The notes under the pieces: generated by a model | The model's input: the letters and a program-made list of their open reading frames with translations, nothing else | Databases searched by the model: none | Told to the model about the DNA's origin: nothing | Program-made: the position numbers and the translations under genes | Source of the DNA: Megaustenia siamemsis | Lineage: Eukaryota > Mollusca > Gastropoda > Stylommatophora > Ariophantidae | Length of the DNA stretch: 64,000 nt | Direction: 5' to 3' | Assembly (NCBI GenBank): GCA_032433765.1 | Contig: JAVIAB010000008.1 | Coordinates: 44,505,606 to 44,569,605, forward strand | Shown: positions 1-10,741 of the stretch, in pieces | Position numbering within the stretch: the stretch's first letter is position 1 | Layout of the letters: every line of letters starts with the position of its first letter

Positions 1-99
1 AATATTAATTTTTTTATGTATATCTTTGAGAAGATTAATTTTTATTGTAAACCTTACAAATTATTAATATTTTATGTCTATCTTGATTCTTGATCCCTT

Positions 100-590
100 C
101 CGTATCGTTAGACATTGCATAAGGCTTGTAGTGTTTTTCACCACCTACTTCTATTCTAGGTGAGATGTTCATTCTTATCTAATGATTCTATGCCTGCCAA
201 CTTTGCTTCTCTTATAAGTGTTCTTTATGGCATATCTTTGTCGTCATATTTTTCTGTATCCTGAAATTTTCCCATAAAAAAGCTGTTTTGGAATTCTCTT
301 ATTGTCTCTTCTCAGTACATGTCCAACATATGTCCATCTTCTTTCCTTAATTTTAGATGAGATTGTTGGTTGCATGCCCATTTCTCTTATTTCAATATTA
401 GTCTTGAATTCATTCCATTGTACACAGAGTATTTTTCTTAGGCATTTCTTCAAAAGCATTTATTTTTCTGTCAATCTCTTTTGATGTTTTCCAGCTTTCA
501 CTTACATAGGTAGTGTTGATAATATGTTTGAGTTGAATATTCTAAATTTGGTTTTCTTGTTTCGTATTTATTTCCATATTTTGTCCAGGA
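100..590 (-). pseudogene. LINE reverse-transcriptase 3' fragment
   Basis: The minus strand encodes the C-terminal end of a non-LTR retrotransposon ORF2. The longest open piece (244-459) contains KCLRKIL, WNEFKTN and RRWTYVGHVLRRDN, the basic W-x-GH block that follows the polymerase domain in many invertebrate RTE-like LINEs. Similar sequence continues upstream to about 590 and downstream to about 100 in other frames, so at least two frameshifts separate the pieces. The catalytic polymerase motifs are absent, consistent with a 5'-truncated insertion. Related fragments lie at 3.6-4.5 kb and 7.2-8.1 kb. The exact clade is inferred. Confidence 0.75.
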
Positions 591-594
591 TATA

Positions 595-712
595 CATGTA
601 TATCTTACGTATATGTTAGAGAAGATTATTGTTTGATGTATATCTTACATAAGATTATTGTTTGATGTGTATCTTAGAGAAGATAATTGTTTGATGTATA
701 TCTTACAGAAGA
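595..712. repeat. 29-bp tandem repeat, about 3.5 copies
   Basis: The unit contains aagattattgtttgatgtat followed by atcttacat, repeated with a few substitutions. It directly abuts the LINE fragment to its left. Confidence 0.75.
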
Positions 713-924
713 TTCCAGTGATGGTGTGTATACCAAGGGCATGACCAGAATGTTGAGGCGACTGAGACAGTATTTCCTATTGCATGTCGCTGTTGTTCAT
801 GGGACAATGGGGGTATGTATTAGATAAACAGAAATAAAGTCGGTGTATTTAACTCTAAATAAAATCTTTAGGTAATAACAAATTCTTCGCAATACAATTT
901 TCTTGGAATTGGACACACGATTGT

Positions 925-1200
925 TCGAGACACGTTCTTTAGCTGAAATGACCTAAGTGACTATGACTCAAAGGAGATCCTAATATGATGCAAACTAAGC
1001 CCTGCCCTGATAAAAATTCAGAAGTTTCTAACTTACATTCAGAATTGCTGTCTATGCAGCTTTCATTATTTTTTTTCCGCCTTTCCACTATAAAAATAGT
1101 TTATTATTTATGTAATGCCGCTGACATTGTGGTGTCTGTTTCAGTTCATCTCGCAAATTTGCTAAAATAACAATTGTCATCCTTATAACCCAGTGTTTAT
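925..1200 (+). repeat. Left arm of the inverted repeat
   Basis: Contains tagctgaaatgacctaag (near 940-958) and tttcagttcatctcgcaaat (near 1140). Both recur in reverse complement in the right arm, in mirrored order. Confidence 0.65.
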
Positions 1201-1329
1201 GACTGTCGCTTTTACCTTAAACATCTACCTTAGTTTTATGAGTCGTGATGTCAAATACGTAATTCCCTCCCGCTAAGTCTGACCGAAATGTTTCCAGCGC
1301 ACCGCTGCTGGAAAAATTACACCTGGACT

Positions 1330-1727
1330 ATAATTTTTATTATGATCCACTTAATTCACGACATTTAATCTCTCATATTAGCATTTTGAATCTAGATTTT
1401 TGTATACAGCCGTAAAGTATAATCATTTCTGCGAGTAAATGTGAAAGTCATAATTTTTTTGACTGCTCCAATTTTTTAAAACTTTTCAGATCTGTGTTTT
1501 TGTGCTCGTGGCGTTTGTGTTCATAATTGATATTAATCATATTGTGCAATCCGCTTAATTCGTGACATTTAATCTCTCATATTAATATTTAAAATCTGTG
1601 TTTGTTTATACAACAATACAACCTAATAATTTCAGTGAGTAGAAGTGAAAGTCATAATTTTTGTGACCGCTTCAATTTTGTTAAATTTGCATTTGAAGTT
1701 GAAACATATTTTTTGTGCTCGCTGCGT
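1330..1727 (+). repeat. Two direct copies of a segment of about 200 bp
   Basis: Copy one starts near 1330 and copy two near 1530. Shared landmarks are cttaattc-cgacatttaatctctcatatta, gtgaaagtcataattttt and a tgtgctcg-tgcg end; the spacing of matching words is about 200 bp. Confidence 0.7.
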
Positions 1728-1744
1728 CGGTGAAAGTCATCAAC

Positions 1745-1985
1745 ACTTGGCTATTAGGTGGCAGTTGTTATTTTAGCAAATTTGTGAGATGAACTGAAAC
1801 AACAGACAAGACACTGTTGACAGCGCTATATGAACGATTATTATTTTTACAGCAGCAAGGTGGCAGGGAAAGGTTCTGAATGTAGGTTACAAACACCAGA
1901 ATTGTTGTCAGAGGAAGGGTCTTATTTGTGTCAACGTGACTTAGGTCATTTCAGCTACAAAACAAGCCCCGTACAGATGTGCATC
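1745..1985 (-). repeat. Right arm of the inverted repeat
   Basis: The reverse complement matches the left arm through the blocks tttcagttcatctca, acctacattcagaa and tagctgaaatgacctaagt. Divergence of perhaps a fifth of positions suggests an old insertion. Confidence 0.65.
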
Positions 1986-2699
1986 ATATTTTTTATGGTC
2001 TGCACGTATATGTCCAATCCAACATCAAGGGAAACAAATCCTATACCCAAATGTCACTGGAAGTAAGAATTATGGGGGGGGGGTGGTGGTGGTGATGTCT
2101 GCAAGCAGCAAACAGCAAATTTTTATTTTTGAGGTGATAATTTTTACGACAGTATCATAATATAGGGTTAATGTCTATCTAAGGGTAAAGGACTATCAGC
2201 TCATTTGAGTAATGGGGTAAAAACAAGAATGAGAAAGAAAGATTGGCGTATGAATAGATGGAAAGAAATAATGGCCGGTGTTTGAAAGTAAAGATTTCAA
2301 AAGATAGCCAGTGTAGATTTGAGAAAAAAAAAAATTATCTTTATGACACATATTACCATTGCTGGTGTATGTCGGAGGGGCTCATGACAGGAACAGAGAG
2401 ATAAAGGCCGCTTGGTCAAAGCAGTCACCACAACGTGTGAGAATACAAATTTTTATTTCACCCCTGATAGAAAAAATCCTTTCTATCTACTGCGGGTTTC
2501 AAGCACAGCATGCAGGCTTTTCAGCCAGTGAAATAGTGGATTTTGGTGCACAGCCATGAGCTTCTCAGAACTGAATAGGTAAATCTGGAATAGAAAGACA
2601 GAGTAGATCAAAGAGAATATTTGTGAGAAATCTAAAAAATGTTCAAATTGCTGATGTTTACGAATAGACTCAAGATGTAACAAAGCTTGTCAGATCATC
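1986..2699. other. No gene recognised
   Basis: AT-rich sequence with a G-run and GGT repeats at about 2071-2093. Short open frames here have no recognisable motif and no conserved partner elsewhere in the window. Confidence 0.5.
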
Positions 2700-3240
2700 A
2701 GTCGCATATCACCACTGCTGTTCAACATGGAAATAAGTAGAGGCAAAACGAGCACTATACAATGTTCATCCCAATGTTGTGCTACCAATGCCAGTCCTGG
2801 ACCCTAGATGCAAGATCAATTTTTAAAATAACTACTAAAGATATGAAATGTGTTAGACGAATGACTAGAAACAGCCTGAGAGCTTAGATCAGAAACAAAA
2901 TACATGAAAAAAGCTAGAAATAATTCCCGCCATAGGATACATAAAGAAACAACAGATAAAATGGTTTGACCATGTGATAAGACAGAAAGACCAAAACACA
3001 ACATATCAAACCTTCAATAAACGTTATGAGAACATCAGACCCAAGGGCTTACCATGAGAAAAAATGGATTGATGGAATATAAAAAATACAATGAAACATA
3101 ACAGCAAGAGAGACCAGCAGAGGAGTTAAAGACCACAAAATACATCTCCCCTTGACGCTAAAAGGAAAATGAGGAAGGAAAGAAGATAAAGGTATTGTAC
3201 AAGACTTGAATCGGCATCTTACTACGCAAGTTTTCACCCA
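2700..3240 (+). pseudogene. Highly decayed LINE 3' coding fragment
   Basis: Pieces in shifting plus-strand frames read as MKCVRRMTRNS, IRNKIHEKAR, KWIDGI and KTTKYISPLT. This is the typical order of the basic C-terminal region of RTE-like LINE proteins (methionine-cysteine-x-RRM, IRN block, W-x-GH-like block, RKxWIDGI). Stops and frameshifts occur every 20-60 codons. It appears older than the other LINE fragments in the window. Confidence 0.55.
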
Positions 3241-3424
3241 TATGTGCTTGGCCGTCTATCCATAAGTGTTCTGAGACTTCTGGATAGTGTCACTTCTGGC
3301 ACCAAAACACACGATGCGAGATGGCAATCCTCACCTTCCCAGGGTACTGCCCTGGTAGCCATTTGTGTCAGCGACAGGGTCAGCCACGAGGATATTTTTT
3401 TCCAAGTACAATTCACACAGCCGC

Positions 3425-3580
3425 GAGGATATTTTTTGAGGTGGTCTAGAAATAAGTAGTCCAAGACAAAAATGTCCCGGGTTTGATTCCCACTGGCGGT
3501 GACATTTTAAAAAAATTAATAAAAATCTAATCCATGGATTACCCTCCCCTGGTCTCTGGGTAGTGTGATCCAAAGTTATT
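3425..3580 (+). mobile_element. Possible tRNA-headed SINE fragment
   Basis: A GGTGGTCTAGAAA block (A-box-like) is followed about 40 bases later by GGGTTTGATTCCCACTGG, which fits a pol III B box, then an A-rich stretch. No second copy or target duplication was seen, so this rests on the promoter boxes alone. Confidence 0.35.
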
Positions 3581-3599
3581 AAATAAAATTAATGTTAGA

Positions 3600-4512
3600 C
3601 TTTAGAGGAATGAAGTTTAGCATAAGTGTGTGACATTAACAACCTTGATTCTTGTTCCTACCAGCTTCATCCTACAACCTATGTCCATCTTCCTTCCTTA
3701 AATGTAGATGAGATCTTTGGTTGCATGACCATTTCTCTTATTTCAATATTAGTCTTGAATTCATTCCAATGTAGATATCTTTGCTTGCATTGCCATTTCT
3801 CTTATTTCAGTCTTAGTCTTGAATTGATTCCAATGTAGATGAGATCTTTGGTTCCATGCCAATTTCTCTTATTTCAGTATTAGTTTTCAATTCATTCCAT
3901 TGTAGATGAGATCTTTGGTTGCATAGCCATTTCTCTTATTTCAATATTAGTCTTGAATTCATTCCAATGTAGATTAGATCTTTGGTTCCATGCCAATTTA
4001 TCTTATTTCAGTATTAGTTTTCAATTCATTCCATTGTAGATGAGATCTTTGGTTGCATAGCCATTTCTCTTATTTCAATATTAGTCTTGAATTCATTCCA
4101 ATGTAGATGAGATCATTGGTTGCATGCCCATTTCTCTTATTTCAGTATTAGTCAATTCATTCCATTGTAGATGAGGTCTTTGGTTGCATGCCAATTTCTC
4201 TTATTTCAATATTAGTCTTGAATTCATTCCATTTTAGATGAGATCTTTGGTTGCTTGGCCATTTATCTTATTTCAAAATTGGTCTTGAATTCATTCCATT
4301 GTACACAAGAGTATTTTTCTTAGGCATTTGTCTTGAAAAGCTGTTACTTTTCTCTCTTAATATTTTCCAGCTTTCACATACATAGGTAAGTGTTGTTAAT
4401 ACATTTGAGTTGAATATTGTAAGTTTGGTTTTCTTGCATATCATTTTTGATTTCCATATTTTGTTAACACCACAAGGTTTTCCAACGGTTTCCCCACTTA
4501 TTATTAACAACT
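3600..4512 (-). pseudogene. LINE 3' fragment with internal tandem expansion
   Basis: Reading the minus strand from 4512 downward gives NKIWKSKMICKKTKLTIF, then CESWKIL, then a WNEFK-type block, and at the low-coordinate end EGRWTYVVG. This is the same order as the LINE fragment at 0.1-0.6 kb. Between the WNEFK block and the RWTYV block the coding segment is tandemly multiplied (3704-4300). The reading frame is broken in several places and the copy lacks the catalytic domain. Confidence 0.75.
3704..4300 (-). repeat. 67-bp minisatellite derived from LINE coding sequence
   Basis: Nine units begin with gtagatgagatctttggttg (starts near 3704, 3771, 3835, 3902, 3969, 4036, 4103, 4167 and 4234). 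Seven of the eight spacings are 67 bp and two units are 64 bp. On the minus strand each unit encodes a WNEFKTNIEIREM-MQPKISS-like segment of the LINE. Because 67 is not a multiple of three, the frame is lost from unit to unit, so expansion post-dates loss of coding constraint. Confidence 0.85.
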
Positions 4513-4640
4513 TCTATCTATCTATCTATTGTCCTTTCGAGCCGAAGATGGCACATAGGGCAGAACCACAACCACAATCTCAAAAACAGAAATCTTGTGT
4601 GCCAAAATGGCACATATTGCAGAGATCACTGCTTCTAAAA
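4513..4640 (-). mobile_element. LINE 3' terminus with TAGA tail
   Basis: On the minus strand, ggctcgaaaggacaatagat is followed by further TAGA units. The same end, ggctcgaaaggtcaatagat, occurs after the LINE at 7.2-8.1 kb, so this marks the 3' end of that family. It lies upstream, in the minus direction, of a second LINE fragment, so two insertions are stacked. Confidence 0.65.
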
Positions 4641-4689
4641 TCTATGGCATTTACAACTTACTATCTATTAAATGAAAGGAACTAAATTA

Positions 4690-5395
4690 TGGAAATGTGA
4701 AGAGAAACAAGAGGTAACAATTTCTGGAAATTGTTCAGTTGGTATTGTTTGACCATTTCTAAAAAAGTTTCATGAAATTACAGAAAATACAACCACAGGC
4801 TTGAAGAGCTGCAGTTGAAGAGCTAGGAAGTACTTGAATTATCTGATTATCTTTAATTACCTGTCTACTTTTCAGTGATCCTCCTTTGGTCACCTTCAAA
4901 TGCGACAGAAGTTACCAGATTGGCATTCTTGTTACGAGCCGCCTTCCCCGATCAAACTACAAACACCTTGGTAATTTTCTATGTGAATGTTGAATTTGCG
5001 GAACTTTTGACCATGTGCTTTGCACCGATTTGGTCCTGTTCCCTAACAGGTGATTTCACATCAAGTTTACTAGTGTGTCACTGAATATTAACTAAGCCAT
5101 AATATGTAAGCATTGCCAGATGACATGCGGGCGAGTCTCGATGACACCTGAGTAACAGATTTTGTGAGCATCTCCGTGATGTTGAGCAAAAGACTGGCAG
5201 CCCAGTGTCTGCCCATTTCAACTCCCCAGGCCATAGTGGTAAACCTGGTATGCAAGCCACTGATATTGCCTCGTGTCACTCCAGCAATCGCAGTCTGTTT
5301 GTCATTGAGAATCGTCTCATTGCCCAGGTCGGTTCACTGGGTCCCCAAGGCATGAACATATCGCTCTCATATACATAGGACATCTACCACACAAA
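4690..5395. other. No gene recognised
   Basis: About 700 bases, somewhat less AT-rich between 4870 and 5360. Overlapping open frames of 60-69 codons occur on both strands but share no motif with the families in this window. It may be part of an older transposon; nothing firmer can be said. Confidence 0.4.
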
Positions 5396-5439
5396 ATAAC
5401 TCAAAACAACAGAAATGGAATCTAGTGGTTCCAAATAAC

Positions 5440-6260
5440 TTGATGATTTAGACTTTGCTGATGACATAGCTCTCTTATCACACAGCCATCAACACATGCA
5501 GGATAAAATGAGCATACTTGATGAGAGATCACAACAGCTAGGACTGAAGATTAATAGAGATAAAACCAACATTATGAGAATTAATACAGTTGGCAATAAC
5601 CAAATAAAACTAGGAGAAATACCTCTATTAGATGTACAATCTTACATATATCTGGGCAGTAATATAGATAAAGAGGGAGGAACAGAAAATGATACCAAAA
5701 TAAGGATATCAAAAGCAAGAGGAGCTTTCATTGCACTGGGAAACATATGGAAATGCAAAGAAATTAGGTTAAATACAAAAATAAAAATTTTCAACTCAAA
5801 TGCAAAGTCAGTCCTATTATATGGCTGTGAAACATGGAGAACAACAAAACTGACAATCACGAAGATACAGACTTTCATTAATGGATGCTTACGCAAAATA
5901 AAAGGATGGAAATGGCAGGACAAAATCACAAACATAGAATTATGGAAATGTACCAGTCAAACACCAGTGGATAAAGAGATACAGCGAAGATGATGGCACT
6001 GGATAGGACACACACTATGGAAGCCAACTGAGAGTATTAAACAACATGCTCTTTTTTGGAATCCCCATGGGAAAAGACAAAGAGGAAGACCAAGGAATTC
6101 TTGGAGAAGACAGATAGAAGCAGAGATGAAGATGATGGGGAATACATGGAATGATCTTAAAAGAATGGCAAAAAACAGAAGGACTTGGAAAGTGTTTGTT
6201 GAAGACCTATGCTCCACTGGGAGCTTAAAAGGTAGAAGAAGATACATAGGACACCTACCA
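5440..6260 (+). pseudogene. RTE-like LINE, RT motif C to C-terminus
   Basis: Begins with LDFADDIALLSH, the FADD form of reverse-transcriptase motif C (polymerase active site). It runs through GLKINRDKTN, YIYLGSNIDKEGG, LLYGCETW, CLRKIKGWKWQDKITN and WHWIGHTLWKP to the end, WKVFVEDLCSTGS. The frame is uninterrupted from about 5442 to a TGA at 5991-5993, then resumes in the same frame. The stop sits where related copies have CGA (arginine), so one CpG-to-TpG transition may be the main lesion. Upstream polymerase motifs and the endonuclease are missing: a 5'-truncated insertion. Four other pieces of this family lie at 39.5, 40.4, 43.3 kb and nearby. Confidence 0.85.
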
Positions 6261-6269
6261 CACATTTCT

Positions 6270-7200
6270 TACCCTCATGCGCTAGTGCACCTGTTGTATG
6301 TATATTTGTCTGCATATGTATTAGCACATTTTGACACCTTCTGGTTTTCTTTTGTGTGCTTTGTGGTAATATATACACACTTATGCTTGTACACATGTAT
6401 GGCTATGTACACATGCTTTTTTGCACATCTGTTCGGTGTGCACACCCACAGTTAGATATACACAGTTTATAGGTATCTTGTACCCACCTCTCCATATTTA
6501 TATAACCGTTCCTTTTATTTCTTCCCTGACTGCCTGGTCAGTGAGATAATAATTGGTCAGCCCGCCCACGTATTATAGTTCAGTCATAGGCTGACCAAGC
6601 TCTGGACCACAAGGAAGTGACCTTTTTTTTTTTTTTTATTTCCTTTCTTGAGTATCTAGCATATTATCGCCATGTAGTTAGATTTATCCTTATATATATT
6701 TTTGTGTTTTTTGTTGTTCCAGCTGAAGGCCTACTTGGCCGAAACATCAACTTTTGTTTTGAACTCACCTACATAAAGCTGTTACCATACCACATTTTTT
6801 TTGTGTCACTTTAATTATCTGCCTTTTGCAATAATTTCATTCTCATTAATGGGTTTGTTTATTTCTAGAAATCATCGCTGGCCATTCAAAATTTGGTCGA
6901 AGAGATGAAGAAGCTACAGGGATCTCTCACAGCTTTGTTTCTCTCTAAAGTGTTTGGAGGCTGCTGTCTTTAGTAATTGGCCAATTCCTTTATATATAAA
7001 CACACATGAGCTGACACACAGGCACTTACACAACTACACACACATTCTCACACATAAATCAAGGGAAGTAATCATACAATAAAAGAAATCAAAATGTCTC
7101 AGTTTTAAATTGTTGAATTTATTCTTGTTTATGTTCAGTACTTGTTATTTGGAATTGTTATGGATTTCATAATGAAGAAATGCTGCACTATGGTAATAAA
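6270..7200. other. Non-coding, low-complexity stretches
   Basis: Contains TG/CA-rich sequence (6290-6480 and 6995-7060), a T run at 6622-6638, and a gaaggcctacttggccgaaa palindrome-like word near 6724. No convincing coding sequence; the 60-110 codon frames are shadows of simple sequence. Confidence 0.5.
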
Positions 7201-7214
7201 GGCATCGAATGGAT

Positions 7215-8085
7215 ACAAGGAGACCATTTGGAGGACCTTGACTTTGCTGATGACATAGTTCTCATCAGCAGTCAGATAAAAAGCGATGCAGGAAAACACA
7301 AATGAACTATCATTCCAGCAAAATTATTCTTGAGATCAATCATGAAAAGACTAAAGTCATGAAAAGTTTAATTCCAACAGATGACAAAATATACATGGAA
7401 AACAAACCAGTAGAAGAGATCGATCACTTTATCTACCTTGGAAGTCACATTGATCAGGAAGGGGATACAAACAAAGAAATTAGAATCAGAATAGCTAAGC
7501 AGCAATGTCTTTCAGAAGCCTTGAAAAGTTGTGGAAATCAAAACTCATCAGCACAAACACAAAATTTAGGCTATTCAAATAAAATGTACTATCAACCCTT
7601 ACATATGCGTGTGAAAGCTGGAAAACAAGAGATATAGAAACAAAATTGAACACATTCGAAAATAAATGTCTAAGGCAAATACTTGGTATAGTATGGAACG
7701 AATTCAAAACAAACGAGGAAATTAGTGAAATCGCCAATCAACCACTAATATCTTCAGTAATAAAGAAAAGACGATGGTCATATGTTGGACATGTGATGAG
7801 AAGAGATAATAACCGAATAGCAAAGTAAGCCCTCATATGGGAAACAACAGGAAAGAGAAAAAGAGGGAGACACTGAGAAGAACATTGATGAGAGAGGCAC
7901 GTGCAGCAGGAATCGGCTCCCTCAATGAGATAGAGCTGCTTGCACAGAACAGAGACAAATGGCGAGATTTGATAAAATATCTTTAAAAGAATTGAAAACT
8001 GCTAGAACAAAAATTCAGATGAGGAGGAGAATCTTGGTCTATACCCTATGGGCCGGCTACGGCTCGAAAGGTCAATAGATAGATG
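7215..8085 (+). pseudogene. LINE 3' half with TAGA tail
   Basis: Starts with LEDLDFADDIVLISS (motif C with FADD), then INHEKTKVMKS, FIYLGSHIDQEGDTNKEIRIRI, CLRQILGIVWNEFKTNEEI and RRWSYVGHVMRRDN. At least three frameshifts separate these blocks (before 7302, near 7500 and near 7640). The 3' end, ggctcgaaaggtcaatagat near 8058-8077, matches the terminus at 4.5 kb on the other strand. This is the best copy in the window of the WNEFKTN family and gives the reading order for the fragments at 0.1-0.6 and 3.6-4.5 kb. Confidence 0.85.
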
Positions 8086-8405
8086 TTCAGTCTCCTATAT
8101 TTTCATTTTCTTGTTCTTCTCTTCCTTCTGCTGTTGATCTTTCTACATCTGCTTCTCCACTGTTTTTGCGTCTTCTTCCTCTGCTTTTTTCTTATTCTTC
8201 TACATCCTCCTCTTTTTTTATTCGTCCACTTTTTCTTCCTTTTCATCTTCTCCTTATCCTCATATTCTTCTTCTCTTGTTTCTACTTCTTGTTCTTGTTT
8301 ATTTTTTCCACTTCTTCATCTCCTTCTTCTGTTTCAGTTTCTACGTCTTCTTCCTCTGTTCCAACTTCTATTACTACTATTTATTTTTTCTTCTTTTTCA
8401 TTCCA
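8083..8405. repeat. Pyrimidine-rich low-complexity tract
   Basis: About 320 bases of almost pure C/T with irregular TTC/CTT units. The 80-123 codon open frames here are made only of F, L, S and related residues and are artefacts of composition. Confidence 0.8.
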
Positions 8406-8409
8406 TAAC

Positions 8410-9115
8410 CTTGGGGAACTCCGTCATCGTCAATGCGGAAGTCATCTGGGATAACACCGATGAAAAGGATGCTGTCATCTATACAAACGGATCTGTAATA
8501 CGACACCAAAGGAGTGTATGACACTTACAGTACACTCGGCAAGCAGAATAGTCAAAGAAGACAGTGGTGCGTACCAAGAGAAGCAAGCCGATGAAGGTGA
8601 TAACAGTGACCAGGCGTTCATCTGGTGAGAGTCACAAGACTACACCCATGTCTGCATACTAAGTGATCCATTGAGCATGACAAGAAAAGTGGAGGCAGGA
8701 TCTATACGCATGCAATGGGTAGAGTCATTGCAGAAGTAAAAAATATGTAAGGTCACCATTGTCTATGTCCCTGTACGTTCGGGAGCATGGGGAAATGTAA
8801 GAGCGGACAGGTTGGGTATCTGCGCTGTCATTGAAGACGGTCAACCAATGAGTCGGCCGGACATCATCAATGACCTCCGAGCTGTGTGAAATGCACAGAA
8901 CTTTGACAACCATGAGTCCACATCACTCAATCAGATGAAAGAGGTGGGAGTTAAGATGGGCACAGCCAGAAGCGAGAAACATAGTCGCCATATAAAAAAA
9001 AAAAAAAAAAAGACTTACCAACACAGACCTGGAGTCGTCAGTCTTTGGACACTGGAACTTGCTGAGGAGGGGATCTGAGTAGCTATGGACATGTTCGGAA
9101 TGCAATGATGATGAC
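8410..9115 (+). pseudogene. LINE C-terminal RNase H domain fragment
   Basis: The plus strand carries decayed RNase H features: AVIYTNGSVIRHQRS (first acidic residue region, usually YTDGS), SGAWGNVRADRL (the late HxG...NxxAD block, with the histidine replaced) and a C-terminal RRGSE-LWTCSECNDDDPQ with a CxxC. Frames change several times, and an A run (8994-9011) interrupts the C-terminal part. RNase H domains occur at the ORF2 C-terminus of I/Jockey-type LINEs. Other pieces of this family lie near 35.7, 36.7, 56.4 and 59.2 kb. Confidence 0.65.
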
Positions 9116-9129
9116 CCGCAAATAACTCA

Positions 9130-9605
9130 ATACGTTGCTACTTCCAGATGTGGTGGTCTTCTTGAACTTGTATTTGTGGAGCATGTCTGTTATCTCTGAT
9201 ACAATGCTCTTCCATGTAGTTTTATGTACTCTCTTTGAGAGCGACTTAAATGTTTGCCATAGAGTTTGATGATATATGTTGACGTTATTTGTAATACGTT
9301 GATGTTAGGCTACCGGGGAAGTCTGCTTTGTTTGACCAATTGACGATCGCCCATATGGTTGATCTTTGGGCGTTCAGTTTGGCTCCACTGCCCGGACCGA
9401 AATCTTTGAACGTATCTAATAAGTTTTGAATACACTTTTCTCTTGGTGCAAAGAAAATGGAGTCGAAAATAGATGGGCAGCTTTTTGCACTCTTCTGAAT
9501 TGTATGAAGGTGTCCTTTATGTCTTGCCTAATTTTTTTTTTATAAGAGTAGTTCCATGGCGAGTATTCAGAGAAAGGGGGCATCGGGCATCCTTGACTCA
9601 CTGAA
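9130..9605 (-). pseudogene. Tx1-like LINE reverse-transcriptase fragment
   Basis: The minus strand aligns by eye with the Tx1-like LINE at 30.7-31.2 kb. The frame at 9416-9601 begins SQGCPMPPFSEYSPW and continues to IRQDIKDTFI, matching RT motif B and the following helix of that element. Lower coordinates match its NIKLYG region in another frame. A short poly-A insertion (9531-9541, T on the plus strand) sits inside. The fragment abuts the left edge of the satellite array, whose unit contains part of the same segment. Confidence 0.7.
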
Positions 9606-10417
9606 ATACGTAGAACAAATGATGGAGATTAATATCATATTTCTTAAAGGTAACCACACAACCATGCCCATACATAATACAAATTATGGAGATTAATATC
9701 ATATTTGTTATAGTTGACCACACAACTATGTCCTTATATAGAACAAATGATGGAGATTAATATCATATTTCTTATAGTTGACCACACAACCATGCCCTTA
9801 CATAGAACAAATGCTGGAGATTAACATCATAGTTCTTATAGTTGACCACACAACCATGTCCTTATATGGAACAAATGATGTAGATTAATATCATATTTCT
9901 TATAGGTGACCACAACAACCGTGTCCTTATATAGAACAAATGATGGAGATTAATATTGTATTTCTTATAGACGACCACAACAACAGTGTCCTACCATAGA
10001 AAAAATGATGGAGATTAATATCATATTTCTTATAGGTGACCACACAACCATGCCCTTCCATAAAACAAATGAAGGATATTATTATTGTATTTCTTACAGA
10101 CGACCACAACAACCGTGTCCATCCATGGAACAAATGATAATCATTAATATCATATTTCTTATAGGTGACCACACAACCATGCCCTTCCATAGAACAAATG
10201 AAGGATATTAATATTGTATTTTTTACAGACGACCACAACAACCGTGTCCTTCCATGGAACATATGATAATCATTAATATCATATTTCTTTTAGGCGAAAA
10301 CACAACCAGTCCCTTCCATAGAACACATTATAGAGACTAATATCATATTTCTCATAGGTGACCACAAAAGCAAGACGATTTCTCCTTTTATTTATTTGAA
10401 TTTTTCTTTCAACTCTA

Positions 10418-10741
10418 ATGTTGAGTAAGTTAATATCTTATACAGACTTCGTTTATGAATGGAACCAGACCTTGAATTAAAATACAGCTAATGTGACCCA
10501 CGAGCTTCTGGGCAACATAAAAAAAAACAGACAAATGTAAGTCTCTCAAATGTATCATGAAGACAACATACAGATACTATTATGGATCCACTTCTACTGA
10601 ATACGATGATGACGATGTCACTAGAAAGTACACACACAATGGGGCAACCATTTGGAGATATTACTCCACATGAAATTTTTTGGAATCTCCCAAGAAAGAA
10701 GACAAATTATCTTTGAAGAAATATCTACAAATGTTGCATAA
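10418..10741 (+). pseudogene. Exon-like segment, copy 1 (left edge)
   Basis: Shares the ATG and final TAA with the intact copy at 28.9 kb. TAA replaces codon 21, a single-base insertion in an A run near 10520 shifts the frame, and the preceding acceptor dinucleotide is AA instead of AG. It keeps the shorter attatctttgaag form otherwise seen only in the intact copy, and lacks the codon-53 stop of the internal copies. Confidence 0.65.

Larger units (their letters stand above)
925..1985. mobile_element. Fold-back (long inverted repeat) element candidate
   Basis: Two diverged arms of roughly 250 bp face each other (about 925-1200 and 1745-1985). Between them lie two direct copies of a segment of about 200 bp. 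No transposase frame is present. The layout resembles non-autonomous fold-back elements or long-TIR MITEs, but the outer ends and target duplication cannot be fixed by eye. The short open frames here are poorly supported as genes. Confidence 0.6.

Noticed and set aside
4875..5355. Host gene exon candidate on either strand
   Set aside because: Only 60-69 codon overlapping frames, with no motif and no clear splice context.
8083..8521. Leucine/phenylalanine-rich frames suggesting membrane proteins
   Set aside because: The tract is nearly pure pyrimidine; hydrophobicity follows from composition.
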